Source: Lachnospiraceae bacterium UBA7179
GTDB taxonomy: Bacteria > Bacillota > Clostridia > Lachnospirales > Lachnospiraceae
Direction of reading: 5' to 3'
Length of the DNA: 33,012 nt
Assembly (NCBI GenBank): GCA_002491195.1
Contig: DKVL01000035.1
Location: forward strand, 1 to 33,012
The notes under the pieces are model-generated. The model ran no database searches, had not been told where the DNA came from, and saw only the letters and a program-made list of their open reading frames with translations. Shown one piece after another: positions 8,625 through 16,186 of the stretch (within the stretch, counting starts at the first letter, position 1; the number at the start of each line of letters is the position of its first letter). A program made the translations under genes and the position numbers.

Positions 8625-8708
8625 TGCGGAAGATGGGACTTGAACCCACACGTCGTTACCGACACAAGATCCTTAGTCTTGCCTGTCTGCCAGTTCCAGC
8701 ACTTCCGC
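8625..8708 (-). tRNA. tRNA-Leu, anticodon AAG
   Basis: An 84-nt class II tRNA. The acceptor stem GCGGAAG/CTTCCGC, D-stem CTG/CAG, T-arm loop TTCAAGT and a long variable arm (GTCG-GTAA-CGAC) are all intact. The anticodon stem CAAGA/TCTTG holds the seven-base loop CTAAGGA, so bases 34-36 are AAG with G37. A73 is the discriminator expected for leucine. CCA is not encoded. An unmodified A34 would read mainly CUU; conversion to inosine would extend this. Most bacteria use GAG or TAG for this codon box, so the AAG anticodon is unusual. Confidence 0.93.
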
Positions 8709-8719
8709 AAACAAGAATC

Positions 8720-8748
8720 ATCTTATCGCATATCTGAACATTTGTCAA
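8720..8748 (-). promoter_or_regulatory. Strong sigma-A promoter of tRNA-Leu
   Basis: TTGACA (8748-8743), 17-nt spacer, TAAGAT (8725-8720) on the minus strand. The expected start site is about 5 nt before the mature tRNA 5' end, so the primary leader would be very short. Confidence 0.85.
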
Positions 8749-8808
8749 CTGTTTTTTTTAGAAGCCAACAAAAAAAGCGACAAAAATCGGTAAAGAATGT
8801 CAAAAACT

Positions 8809-9357
8809 TCATATATTGATCCGCTCAAAATATTTTGCATCGACTTTCTTTGTGAGCCACACACCATTTTCAGACAGATAGAACAAAACGCCATCCCGAT
8901 ACATATCGCCGCTGTGTATCTTCAGGACAATCGGCTTACCATGTCGTTTTCCCACATTAACTGCAGTCTCAATGTCTTTAGATAGGTGAACATATAATCG
9001 ACTCATTGGTCTAAGTCCCTGCTTTTGAATACTTTCATAGAACCCAACAGCAGTTCCATGATACAAAAATTCCGGCGGTTCCTGTTCCTTTAGCCCGACA
9101 TCGACAGCAATGCTGTGACCCTGATTGGCACGAATCAAGGTCATGTCCTCATTGAAGGAATATCGCTGTTTCTCGTCTGTCCTGACAATCTCCTTCAAAG
9201 TTTCCATGTTAATCTTTCTCCCTGTCTTTTTCATCCCCGCTAACAGCTGCTCCACATCCGCCCATCCATGCTCATCCAACTGTATATATGCTGCTTCCGG
9301 ATGATGACGCAGAACCAGGCTGATGAATTTACTTAGACGATCCTTGCTATTTTTCAT
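8809..9357 (-). CDS. kptA: RNA 2'-phosphotransferase (Tpt1/KptA family)
   Basis: A 182-residue enzyme of the Tpt1/KptA family, which moves the 2'-phosphate of RNA to NAD+ and releases ADP-ribose 1'',2''-cyclic phosphate. The N-terminal LSKFISLVLRHHPE, the central RANQGHS and YHGT, and the C-terminal domain with HLSKDIETAVNVGKRHGKP are family signatures and appear complete. An earlier in-frame TTG would place the AGGAGG sequence inside the coding region, so the ATG at 9357, 6 nt after AGGAGG, is the start. Bacteria lack the tRNA-splicing step that makes this substrate in fungi, so the cellular role is unclear. It lies just upstream of the tRNA-Leu gene on the same strand. Confidence 0.93.
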   Translation of the reverse strand: MKNSKDRLSKFISLVLRHHPEAAYIQLDEHGWADVEQLLAGMKKTGRKINMETLKEIVRTDEKQRYSFNEDMTLIRANQGHSIAVDVGLKEQEPPEFLYHGTAVGFYESIQKQGLRPMSRLYVHLSKDIETAVNVGKRHGKPIVLKIHSGDMYRDGVLFYLSENGVWLTKKVDAKYFERINI

Positions 9358-9399
9358 GTTATACTCCTCCTGTTTATTCAATTTTCTCCGCCATCTCCC

Positions 9400-9405
9400 A
9401 TTATA
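9400..9405 (-). promoter_or_regulatory. Candidate -10 box of kptA
   Basis: A perfect TATAAT on the minus strand, 43 nt upstream of the kptA ATG. The matching -35 region is poor, so the call rests on the -10 alone. Confidence 0.4.
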
Positions 9406-9455
9406 ACAAACTTATGGACGTTTTTAACAGTTTTTTAGAAAATTTCAGAATTTTC

Positions 9456-9484
9456 TTGATTGTCCATTTCATTAGGGTTAAGAT
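9456..9484 (+). promoter_or_regulatory. Candidate promoter of the DUF1292 gene
   Basis: TTGATT (9456-9461), 17-nt spacer, TAAGAT (9479-9484) on the plus strand, about 60 nt before the ATG. This is a moderate match to the sigma-A consensus. Confidence 0.45.
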
Positions 9485-9543
9485 ATAGATATCGGCAGTT
9501 GCATAACTGCATAATATTTAGGAAAGGTTTGGTACACTCAACT

Positions 9544-9879
9544 ATGACAGACAAAGACACAAATGGTTATGACGACGAAGAAATGACCGTTGAGCTGGAG
9601 CTTGACGACGGTCAGGTCGTTAACTGCGCGGTTATTACAATTCTGACTGTCGACAAAAAAGACTACATTGCCCTGCTTCCGCTTGATGAGAACGGAAACA
9701 ATGACGATGGCGAGGTATGGTTTTATCAATACGAGGAAGATGAAAACAATCCTGACGATGAACCAATACTGACCTATATCGACGATGACGATGAATACGA
9801 AAACGTCGCAGATGCTTTTGATGAGTATCTCGACAATGTCGAGTTTGATGAAATCGTTGACAACGAAAACGAACAATAA
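9544..9879 (+). CDS. Small acidic DUF1292 protein (YrzB-like)
   Basis: A 111-residue, very acidic cytoplasmic protein, rich in Asp and Glu, with the DUF1292 pattern: MTVELELDDGQVVNCAV, then YIALLPLD, then EVWFYQYEED and ILTYIDDDDEYENVADAFDEY. Its molecular function is unknown. The ATG at 9544 is chosen because the DUF1292 domain begins just after it; the nearest Shine-Dalgarno (GGAAAGG) is rather far, about 16 nt. It is the first gene of a short plus-strand pair, diverging from kptA, with DUF2225 33 nt downstream. The opposite strand also has an open frame over this gene, which is an antisense shadow of its skewed codons. Confidence 0.85.
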   Translation: MTDKDTNGYDDEEMTVELELDDGQVVNCAVITILTVDKKDYIALLPLDENGNNDDGEVWFYQYEEDENNPDDEPILTYIDDDDEYENVADAFDEYLDNVEFDEIVDNENEQ

Positions 9880-9912
9880 ATAAAGTTATAAAATCTGGAG
9901 GGATACAACGAA

Positions 9913-10653
9913 ATGGAAACAAACGAAAAAACACTTCTTATAGATAAGAGATATAACTGTCCAGTCTGTGAGCAGCAGATCCGCGCCAAGGCGGTAAAAT
10001 CCAACTCGGCACGATTTGTCAACACAATGCCTGACCTAAGACCAATCTACAGCAATGTCAATATTACAAAATACGATGCAGTATGCTGCCCTAACTGTGG
10101 TTATGCCGCCCTCACTCCTAATTTCAACACCCTTACATTAACCCAGAAAAAAATCATCCAGGACAAGATCCAGGCCAATTACAAGTCCCACGAGGAGACA
10201 GAATGCGATTTTTACACAACAGAAATGGCAATCAGCCGCATGAAGATGGCACTCCTGTGCACCATCACCAAAGGGGCCAAGGACAGTGAAATCGGGAATG
10301 TATGCCTCAAAATAAGCTGGTTATATCAGGCTCTTGCCGATGAACTTCCCGAGGACGCTCCCGATACTACTTCCAAAAAGGAATTATACCTCAAAGAGGC
10401 AGACAATGCCGCAATGAAGGCCTATGAACATCTGACTACTGCGCGTATGCATGAGGAATATCCTATGGCAGGCATGAACGAGACGACACTTGATTACATA
10501 CTGTCTTATTTTGCATACAAGAAAGGAGATTACCAGATCGCAATGCAATTTTTATCCGGTGTTGTCTCAAACCGTAGTACCAGCCCACGTCTAAAGGACA
10601 AAGCCCTGGAGCTGAAAGATCTGATTGCCAAGGCTAAGGAACAGGCGTCATAA
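9913..10653 (+). CDS. DUF2225 protein with zinc-ribbon-like cysteines and helical repeats
   Basis: A 246-residue cytoplasmic protein of the DUF2225 family, function unknown. Two CxxC pairs, CPVCEQQI near residue 16 and CCPNCGYAA near residue 57, probably form a zinc site. The rest is helical and resembles TPR-like repeats (AYEHLTTARMHEEYP, LSYFAYKKGDYQIAMQFLSG). GGAGGGA lies upstream of the ATG. It is the second gene of the plus-strand pair. Its last 20 nt overlap the 3' end of the convergent helicase gene, and its terminator lies inside the helicase coding region. Confidence 0.87.
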   Translation: METNEKTLLIDKRYNCPVCEQQIRAKAVKSNSARFVNTMPDLRPIYSNVNITKYDAVCCPNCGYAALTPNFNTLTLTQKKIIQDKIQANYKSHEETECDFYTTEMAISRMKMALLCTITKGAKDSEIGNVCLKISWLYQALADELPEDAPDTTSKKELYLKEADNAAMKAYEHLTTARMHEEYPMAGMNETTLDYILSYFAYKKGDYQIAMQFLSGVVSNRSTSPRLKDKALELKDLIAKAKEQAS

Positions 10654-12508
10654 TCTCATCGAGAAAACGAGAAGGCAGGAGGTTTCCTGCCTCTTTTTCC
10701 TGGATACAAAAAATGAACAGATATTCCTTTGCACGCGTCATCGCCACATAGAACATTCTGCGCTCCTCCTCGAGTTCACTATCCGTAACTGCCTTTTTAT
10801 GTGGAATCACACCCTCATTTACATCGGGAAGCACCACCACTTTCCACTCCAATCCCTTGGAAGCATGCATTGTAACCATACTGACTGTATCCGTCTCCTG
10901 CTTCTGTCTGCGCTCCTGCTGCATTACCTCCTGCATTACTGCGTCATAATTTTGTATCTGTTCCAGCCACTCCGGGATTGTCTCAAAATCTTTCGCCAGC
11001 TGCATCAGTTCCTCCAGTTCTTCGAAATCCTTTGATCCATCCCTGCCCTGCTCGATCGCCTGCTTTTTCAAAAAAGTATCGTAACCGATCCCCTTCCGAA
11101 TAAAATTCACTGCCGAGAAAGGATTCAGATTCCTGACAAAGTGAAGATTATCATATAAATCAAGAATATTCTGTATGACATAGCCAGTTGACCGGTTATT
11201 TTCTATCAGTTCCTGCATGGTAAATCGATTACGCGGTACCGTGAGCCTCTTGATATACCGCACAGGTTTGTTCATGATCCGCAGAAAGTCTTCCACACTG
11301 TCCTCATGCAAGGCATACCTCAGATAAGCGATGATATCCTTTGCCACAGCACTGTCATAGATATTTCTGGGTTTCTCCTTCATACTGAAGGGAATCCCTT
11401 CCTTCATCAGACGGTCTGCTGTATACACAGTATGGTTGTTGGTGCGATAGAGAATCGCAATGTCACTGTATCTGGCTCCCGGCTGCTCCATGTACTGTCT
11501 GATCAACAGTGCAATATTCTCCGCCTGTTTGAGCTTTGAATGAAATGCATAAATCTTCACGCCGCCAAGCTGCTCGTTCTGTGTCCTGACTTTCTTGTCA
11601 AACCGCGTCTTATTGTGGGCGATCAGCTTCCCCGCCACATCGACAATATCCTTCCTGCTCCTGTAATTTACATCCAGCAAAACCTGCTCAGCTTCCGGAT
11701 AATCCTTAGTAAAATTCAGCATGATCTCTGGCCTGGAACCACGAAACCCATAGATCGCCTGGTCATCGTCCCCCACGATAAACAGATTATCCTGCGGTTT
11801 TGCAAGCAGCCTCACAACCTCATATTGCAAGGGACAGATATCCTGAAATTCATCGACAAGGATATATTGAAAGCGCTCCTGCCATATTTTCAGCGTTTCC
11901 GGCCTGGAGACAAGCAGATCACGGCACAGGAGCACCATATCATCAAAATCAATTAATTTGCTGCGATTCATCTCCTGTTTGTATATCCGAAATATATACT
12001 CAAACTCAGCTTGCGATACAGTGGTACTTTTGATCTCCTGCGGCGTTATTCCGTTATTTTTAACAGTACTGATCTCCGATAACAACCGCTGCAAAGTGTC
12101 ACTGCTGTCATCAATCTGCGATCGTGACCCGATCTCATCAGGTATCTCACTGATAATCCGGGACAAAAGCCTGTATTTGTCCCCCTCACGTATGATATTC
12201 TGGGCAGTAAACCGATAGGTATGCTTTAGTATCTGGAAAAAAATGGAATGAAAAGTACCAAAATGAACCGGATAATTTCTCCCCTCATTCAGTTTCGCAA
12301 AACGCTCCTGCATCTCTGTGGCAGCAGCTTTGGTGAACGTAATGACAAGAATATCTTCCGGCTTGACATGGTGATGTTCGATCAGATATTTGATTCTCTG
12401 TGTCACAGTGAACGTCTTTCCGGAGCCGGGTCCTGCTAAGACAAGCATTGCCCCAGCTCCGTGGGTGATCGCCCTGCACTGCGCCTCATTTACATTTTGT
12501 TCAAGCAT
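10634..12508 (-). CDS. UvrD/PcrA-like superfamily 1 DNA helicase
   Basis: A 624-residue ATP-dependent 3'-5' helicase. Motif I is AGPGSGKTFT at about 25-34, motif Ia ILVITFTKAAATEM follows, motif II is VDEFQD, motif III is VGDDDQAIYGFRGS, motif IV includes NYRS, and motifs V/VI are TMHASKGLEW and YVAMTRAKEYL. It is shorter than typical PcrA (about 720 residues) and lacks the usual C-terminal extension. A TTG five codons upstream is possible; the ATG at 12508 is preferred because it starts at the family's usual NEAQ region and overlaps the gltX stop by 8 nt, a sign of translational coupling. A terminator of the convergent DUF2225 gene lies inside its last codons. Confidence 0.93.
   Translation of the reverse strand: MLEQNVNEAQCRAITHGAGAMLVLAGPGSGKTFTVTQRIKYLIEHHHVKPEDILVITFTKAAATEMQERFAKLNEGRNYPVHFGTFHSIFFQILKHTYRFTAQNIIREGDKYRLLSRIISEIPDEIGSRSQIDDSSDTLQRLLSEISTVKNNGITPQEIKSTTVSQAEFEYIFRIYKQEMNRSKLIDFDDMVLLCRDLLVSRPETLKIWQERFQYILVDEFQDICPLQYEVVRLLAKPQDNLFIVGDDDQAIYGFRGSRPEIMLNFTKDYPEAEQVLLDVNYRSRKDIVDVAGKLIAHNKTRFDKKVRTQNEQLGGVKIYAFHSKLKQAENIALLIRQYMEQPGARYSDIAILYRTNNHTVYTADRLMKEGIPFSMKEKPRNIYDSAVAKDIIAYLRYALHEDSVEDFLRIMNKPVRYIKRLTVPRNRFTMQELIENNRSTGYVIQNILDLYDNLHFVRNLNPFSAVNFIRKGIGYDTFLKKQAIEQGRDGSKDFEELEELMQLAKDFETIPEWLEQIQNYDAVMQEVMQQERRQKQETDTVSMVTMHASKGLEWKVVVLPDVNEGVIPHKKAVTDSELEEERRMFYVAMTRAKEYLFIFCIQEKEAGNLLPSRFLDEIMTPVP
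10673..10698 (+). terminator. Rho-independent terminator of the DUF2225 gene, inside the helicase gene
   Basis: On the plus strand AGGCAGGA pairs with TCCTGCCT across GGTT and is followed by CTTTTT. It starts 20 nt after the DUF2225 stop. On the other strand the same bases encode the C-terminal part of the helicase. Confidence 0.85.
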
Positions 12509-13961
12509 CTTCCAGTAACTCAATACCCTTTCTGATTCTCACAAGGGTTTCCTCTTTTCCGAGAATTTCCATAATTTCAGTAGCTCCGGCGGGTGTCATC
12601 TGCAATCCAGAGACCGCTGTTCTAATCGGCCACATGACATAACCGTTTTTTACCTCCTTCTCCGCCACATAGGATAACAGAAGCTGATAAAGCGCATCAT
12701 TCGAATAGTCCTCCTGCGCCTCGAGCAGGGGAAGCACATCCTTCAGTACGGTGAGCGAGCTCTCCGCGGTCGTCTTCATCTTCTTGTGTGTGTACATCGC
12801 AATGTCATACTCCGGCAGTTTCTCAAAGAATCCGATCAGTCCTTTAATATCGGGAAATACCTCTATTCTGGTCTTTACCATGGCGGCAATCTTTTTCAGG
12901 TCAAGCTCCTTGCTGATGACTTCTTTCATATAAGGAAGCGCCATGTCGTAAAAACGGTCAAAATCCATTGCCTTGATATATTCGCCGTTCATCCATTTGA
13001 GTTTGGTCATATCAAACACGGACGGCGACTTGTTGATCCTGGTATAGTCAAAATCGCGGATGAGTTCGTCAAGGGTAAAGATTTCCCTGTTATCCTCCGG
13101 GCTCCATCCGAGAAGCGCAACAAAATTGACAATCGCCTCCGGCAAAATTCCCTGATCCACAATATCTTCAAAGGAAGAATGCCCGCTTCTCTTGCTGAGT
13201 TTCTTGTGTTCCTCGTCCGTGATCAGAGGCAGATGCACATAGGTCGGTATCTCCCAGCCAAATGCCTCATAGAGACGGTTATACTTCGGCGTGGAGGAAA
13301 GATATTCATTACCGCGCACAACATGGGTAATCTCCATCAGATGGTCGTCCACCACATTGGCAAAATTATAGGTGGGATATCCGTCAGACTTAATCAGGAT
13401 CATATCGTCAAGCTCCGAATTGTCGATCGTAATATCCCCATAAAGCTCATCATGGAAACTCGTTGTTCCCCCGATCGGATTGTTCTGCCGGATCACATAC
13501 GGGATTCCGCTCGCGAGCTTCTCCTCAACTTCCTTCTGCGAGAGCCCGAGGCAGTGTTTATCGTAGACAGTGATCTCCTTGCCCTCCACAACTTCTGATT
13601 TCAGCGTGGCGAGTCTCTCCTTGTCGCAGAAGCAATAATATGCTTCGCCCTTATCGATCAGCTCCTTTGCGTATTTCATGTAAATACCCGCCTGCACGCG
13701 CTCGCTCTGCACATACGGCCCATAACCCTTGTCCTTGTCCGGTCCTTCATCATAAACCAAACCCGTTTTTTCCAATGTATTGTAAATAATATCAACCGCA
13801 CCTTCCACATAGCGCTCACGATCCGTATCCTCCAAACGGAAGATGAAATCTCCTCCTGCGTGTTTTGCGATCAGAAATTCATACAACGCCGAACGCAAAT
13901 TTCCAATATGCATTCTTCCCGTCGGACTTGGCGCAAATCTGCACCTTATTTTTTTTCCCAT
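12501..13961 (-). CDS. gltX: Glutamyl-tRNA synthetase
   Basis: A 486-residue class I aminoacyl-tRNA synthetase that charges tRNA-Glu. The HIGH-type motif is HIGN within FAPSPTGRMHIGNLRSAL (about 9-26), and the KMSKS-type motif is KLSKRSG in DEEHKKLSKRSG near residue 250. The zinc-site region CFCDKERL and the C-terminal helical anticodon-binding domain follow. The length is that of a bacterial GluRS. GAGGAGG lies 8 nt before the ATG. Its stop overlaps the start of the helicase gene. With no AsnRS/GlnRS data in the window, discriminating versus non-discriminating type cannot be decided. No T-box leader is visible upstream. Confidence 0.97.
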   Translation of the reverse strand: MGKKIRCRFAPSPTGRMHIGNLRSALYEFLIAKHAGGDFIFRLEDTDRERYVEGAVDIIYNTLEKTGLVYDEGPDKDKGYGPYVQSERVQAGIYMKYAKELIDKGEAYYCFCDKERLATLKSEVVEGKEITVYDKHCLGLSQKEVEEKLASGIPYVIRQNNPIGGTTSFHDELYGDITIDNSELDDMILIKSDGYPTYNFANVVDDHLMEITHVVRGNEYLSSTPKYNRLYEAFGWEIPTYVHLPLITDEEHKKLSKRSGHSSFEDIVDQGILPEAIVNFVALLGWSPEDNREIFTLDELIRDFDYTRINKSPSVFDMTKLKWMNGEYIKAMDFDRFYDMALPYMKEVISKELDLKKIAAMVKTRIEVFPDIKGLIGFFEKLPEYDIAMYTHKKMKTTAESSLTVLKDVLPLLEAQEDYSNDALYQLLLSYVAEKEVKNGYVMWPIRTAVSGLQMTPAGATEIMEILGKEETLVRIRKGIELLEDA

Positions 13962-13995
13962 TTCCCATACCTCCTCATCATTGTCATCGATTCCG

Positions 13996-14166
13996 TTATA
14001 ATAATGTTATATCCTCAACATTAACGCCTAAAGAAGATAACTTTGCAGTAATCACTTTAATCTGATAATCCAGTTCTCTATTTTCCTGGGTACCATTTTC
14101 TCTTTTGATGCGTTGCAGGTCCGTATATCGATCAATGGTAATTGCGACTAATTCTTTATCTGTCAT
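13996..14166 (-). CDS. Small Spo0E-like protein (putative)
   Basis: A 56-residue, largely helical protein. The segment ENRELDYQIKVI resembles the SxxLDxxI signature of the Spo0E family of small response-regulator phosphatases that act on Spo0A~P, but the usual leading serine is not clear here, so the family call is tentative. A five-codon longer start exists, but GGAGG lies 8 nt before the ATG at 14166, which decides the start. A strong promoter lies 61 nt upstream, and gltX follows after 34 nt, so this gene probably leads the gltX-helicase unit. Confidence 0.55.
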   Translation of the reverse strand: MTDKELVAITIDRYTDLQRIKRENGTQENRELDYQIKVITAKLSSLGVNVEDITLL

Positions 14167-14226
14167 TCCCAATACCTCCATATTTCCACCGCCTTTTGAC
14201 TGAAATCGTTGTTAATTGTTACGATT

Positions 14227-14255
14227 ATTATAGCGAATTATGCAAAAGGTGTAAA
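14227..14255 (-). promoter_or_regulatory. Sigma-A promoter of the Spo0E-like/gltX unit
   Basis: TTTACA (14255-14250), 17-nt spacer, perfect TATAAT (14232-14227) on the minus strand, in the gap after the hydrogenase gene. Confidence 0.8.
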
Positions 14256-14277
14256 GCCTTGAACGAAAACCTTCTTC

Positions 14278-15774
14278 TCACTCCGGCTGGCGCACATCAT
14301 GTTCCGGAAGCTTTTTCTCAGAAGAATTCTTGAAGTTTAGCAAATCTTTGGTCGCTGTAGGGATCGCAATATTTGTGCCCGCGCCGGCGACGCAGCCGCC
14401 CGGACAAGCCATCCCTTCAATTAAACAGCCGTTTTTCTTGCCAGCTTTTGCAAGCATCAGGATTTTCTTGCACTCGGAAAGGCTCTCCGCATGTTCGATA
14501 TGAATCTCAGTGTCAGGATAATACTCCTTGATACAGTTCTCAATCGCGCTCGCGACACCACCTGCCACACCGTAGCCGCGGCCCGCCGCTGTCGCGTCAT
14601 TCATGGAATCCATCGCCTCGATTTCCTCTAACAGGATCCCCTTTGCCTCGAACATACCCGTGAGCTCCTCAAAGGTAATGACAAAGTCCACATCAGACCG
14701 GATCGTCCTGCGGCTTGCCTCAAGTTTTTTGCTCGCACATGGTCCGATAAACACCACGCTCGCATCAGGGTGCTCCTTCTTGATGACTCTGGCTGTCGCC
14801 ACCATCGGCGTCAGTGCATTGCTGATCTTGTCGATTGTTTCCGGGAAAAATTTCTTGGCAAGCATGGACCATGACGGACAGCACGACGTGAGGAGAAATG
14901 GCAGTTCCCCTGTTGCAACCTCAGTCACATAATGCTCCGCCTCGGTCATAGCCCCCATATCCGCACCGATCGCCGTCTCATATACATCATAGAATCCCAG
15001 TTCTTTGAGCGCTGTCTTTAACATATCCGGTGTTACTTTCGGTCCAAACTGTCCGACAAACGCAGGCGCTACCTGCGCGATGATCTTTCTGCCCGACTGC
15101 ATCGCACGGATCAGCTGAAAGATCTGCGATTTGTCCGCAATCGCCCCAAACGGGCAGCTCACCATACACTGGCCGCAGGAAACACATTTGTCGTTGTCGA
15201 TCACCGCCCTGCCGTGGCTGTCGGAATGAATCGCATTCACGCCGCAGTGTGCAAGGCATGGACGCTGCTGGTGAGAAATCGCATCATACGGACATACATT
15301 CTTGCACTTACCGCATTTAATACATTTCTCCTGGTCAATAACAGAATGCCCGTTCTGCATCGTGATCGCACCTCTCGGACACACTTCGTTGCAGGGATGG
15401 GCAAGGCATCCCATACATTTATCTGTCACTTCATACCGGTTCTCAGGGCACGCATTGCAGGCCGATGCGATCACCTGCATCAGGGGCGGCTCATAATATT
15501 TCTCATCAATGTTGCTCTCCTCCACGCCCTGACTGACCTGCACCGGCTCGTCCTCCGGGCGCAGCGACATTCCCATCGCAAGTCTTGTGCGCTCCCGGAT
15601 GATCTCGCGCTCCCGGTATATATTATCCCAATATGGCGAATTTTCTGCATCTGCAAGTTTATAGGGCAGCGCCTCCATATCGTCCACGAGATTCGTGGAA
15701 TGATAAGCCATGTTTGCCACTTCCCTGAAAATCGCACGCCGCGTCTTGCGTACCTGTGTATCTATCCCTCTCAT
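14278..15774 (-). CDS. Monomeric [FeFe] hydrogenase, group B type
   Basis: A 498-residue iron-only hydrogenase that would reduce protons or oxidise H2 with ferredoxin-like partners in the cytoplasm. The H-cluster motifs are L1 TSCCPSW (296-302), L2 GPCASKKLEA (344-353) and L3 EGMACPGGCVAG (453-464). Two [4Fe-4S] ferredoxin motifs precede them (C151/C154/C157/C161 and C197/C200/C203/C207), with further cysteines at 106-132. L2 starts with GPC rather than the MPC of clostridial group A enzymes, and L3 continues AGAG; both fit the group B1/B3 family. No maturase (hydE, hydF, hydG) or partner subunit is adjacent. AGGAGG lies 8 nt before the ATG. The upstream leader has an unusual structure. Confidence 0.92.
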   Translation of the reverse strand: MRGIDTQVRKTRRAIFREVANMAYHSTNLVDDMEALPYKLADAENSPYWDNIYREREIIRERTRLAMGMSLRPEDEPVQVSQGVEESNIDEKYYEPPLMQVIASACNACPENRYEVTDKCMGCLAHPCNEVCPRGAITMQNGHSVIDQEKCIKCGKCKNVCPYDAISHQQRPCLAHCGVNAIHSDSHGRAVIDNDKCVSCGQCMVSCPFGAIADKSQIFQLIRAMQSGRKIIAQVAPAFVGQFGPKVTPDMLKTALKELGFYDVYETAIGADMGAMTEAEHYVTEVATGELPFLLTSCCPSWSMLAKKFFPETIDKISNALTPMVATARVIKKEHPDASVVFIGPCASKKLEASRRTIRSDVDFVITFEELTGMFEAKGILLEEIEAMDSMNDATAAGRGYGVAGGVASAIENCIKEYYPDTEIHIEHAESLSECKKILMLAKAGKKNGCLIEGMACPGGCVAGAGTNIAIPTATKDLLNFKNSSEKKLPEHDVRQPE

Positions 15775-15808
15775 ACTCTATGCCTCCTGCGTACCGATCT
15801 GTTGAAAA

Positions 15809-15917
15809 CAAAATAATACTGTCCAAGTGCACCCTCAATAAGAACAGAACATTCAAACTACAATTCAGCAAAGCTGATCTGAAACTGTTGCCGGCCACTG
15901 TGAACAGTATTATTTTG
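15809..15917 (-). promoter_or_regulatory. Putative structured 5' leader of the hydrogenase gene
   Basis: Arms 15809-15822 and 15904-15917 (CAAAATAATACTGT and its exact complement) are a perfect 14-bp inverted repeat enclosing 81 nt. Inside is at least one small hairpin (CAGC-TTT-GCTG). The proximal arm ends 35 nt before the hydrogenase ATG. If transcription starts upstream of 15917, this would be a closed, roughly 109-nt RNA domain just before the ribosome binding site. No known riboswitch family was recognised. Confidence 0.5.
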
Positions 15918-15932
15918 ACATATATTTAACAA
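15915..15932. promoter_or_regulatory. Rex-like redox operator (candidate)
   Basis: TTGACAT-ATAT-TTAACAA compared with the clostridial Rex consensus TTGTTAA-N4-TTAACAA: the right half is perfect, the left half matches 4 of 7. Rex senses NADH/NAD+ and controls hydrogenase genes in Clostridia, so the position makes sense. AT-rich DNA makes chance matches likely. Confidence 0.35.
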
Positions 15933-15981
15933 TATTTCAATCATTTTTCACGATACATACGCAATTTTTTTCAAACACGCT

Positions 15982-16147
15982 CTAGTGTTCTATCCAGTCA
16001 GAAATTAGACTTGTGGACTGCATGGTTTGTGCCAGTGCTAGGCAAAATTTCGACGGCGATGCGGTGGCATCGTCTAGAAATTTTAACGACGCAATGGTGC
16101 AAAACAGGCGGTTCACGAGTCTAATTTCTGGCCGGATAGAGCACTAG
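15982..16147. repeat. 166-bp imperfect palindromic element
   Basis: The whole segment can fold on itself. The outer arms (15982-16018 and the complement of 16111-16147) share blocks such as CTATCC, CAGAAATTAGAC and GTG. Inner blocks AAAATTTC/GAAATTTT and the central CGATGC-GGTG-GCATCG complete one long hairpin. No protein is encoded. Its outer-arm sequence recurs at 27314-27356. It separates the unknown gene at 16187-16882 from the hydrogenase leader and could also act as a terminator. It looks like a MITE or REP-like repeat. Confidence 0.8.
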
Positions 16148-16186
16148 TATCCTGTCACAAATCCAGGAACTTCCTGCAGAAATCGA

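Noticed and set aside
9538..9876. 112-residue open frame antisense to the DUF1292 gene
   Set aside because: The Asp/Glu-rich codons GAC, GAT and GAA on the plus strand give Val, Ile, Phe and Leu codons on the other strand, which keeps the frame open. No ribosome binding site and no known family.
12501..14000. T-box leader before gltX
   Set aside because: The gap before gltX is only 34 nt after a small gene, and no T-box core or antiterminator sequence is visible there or upstream of the small gene.
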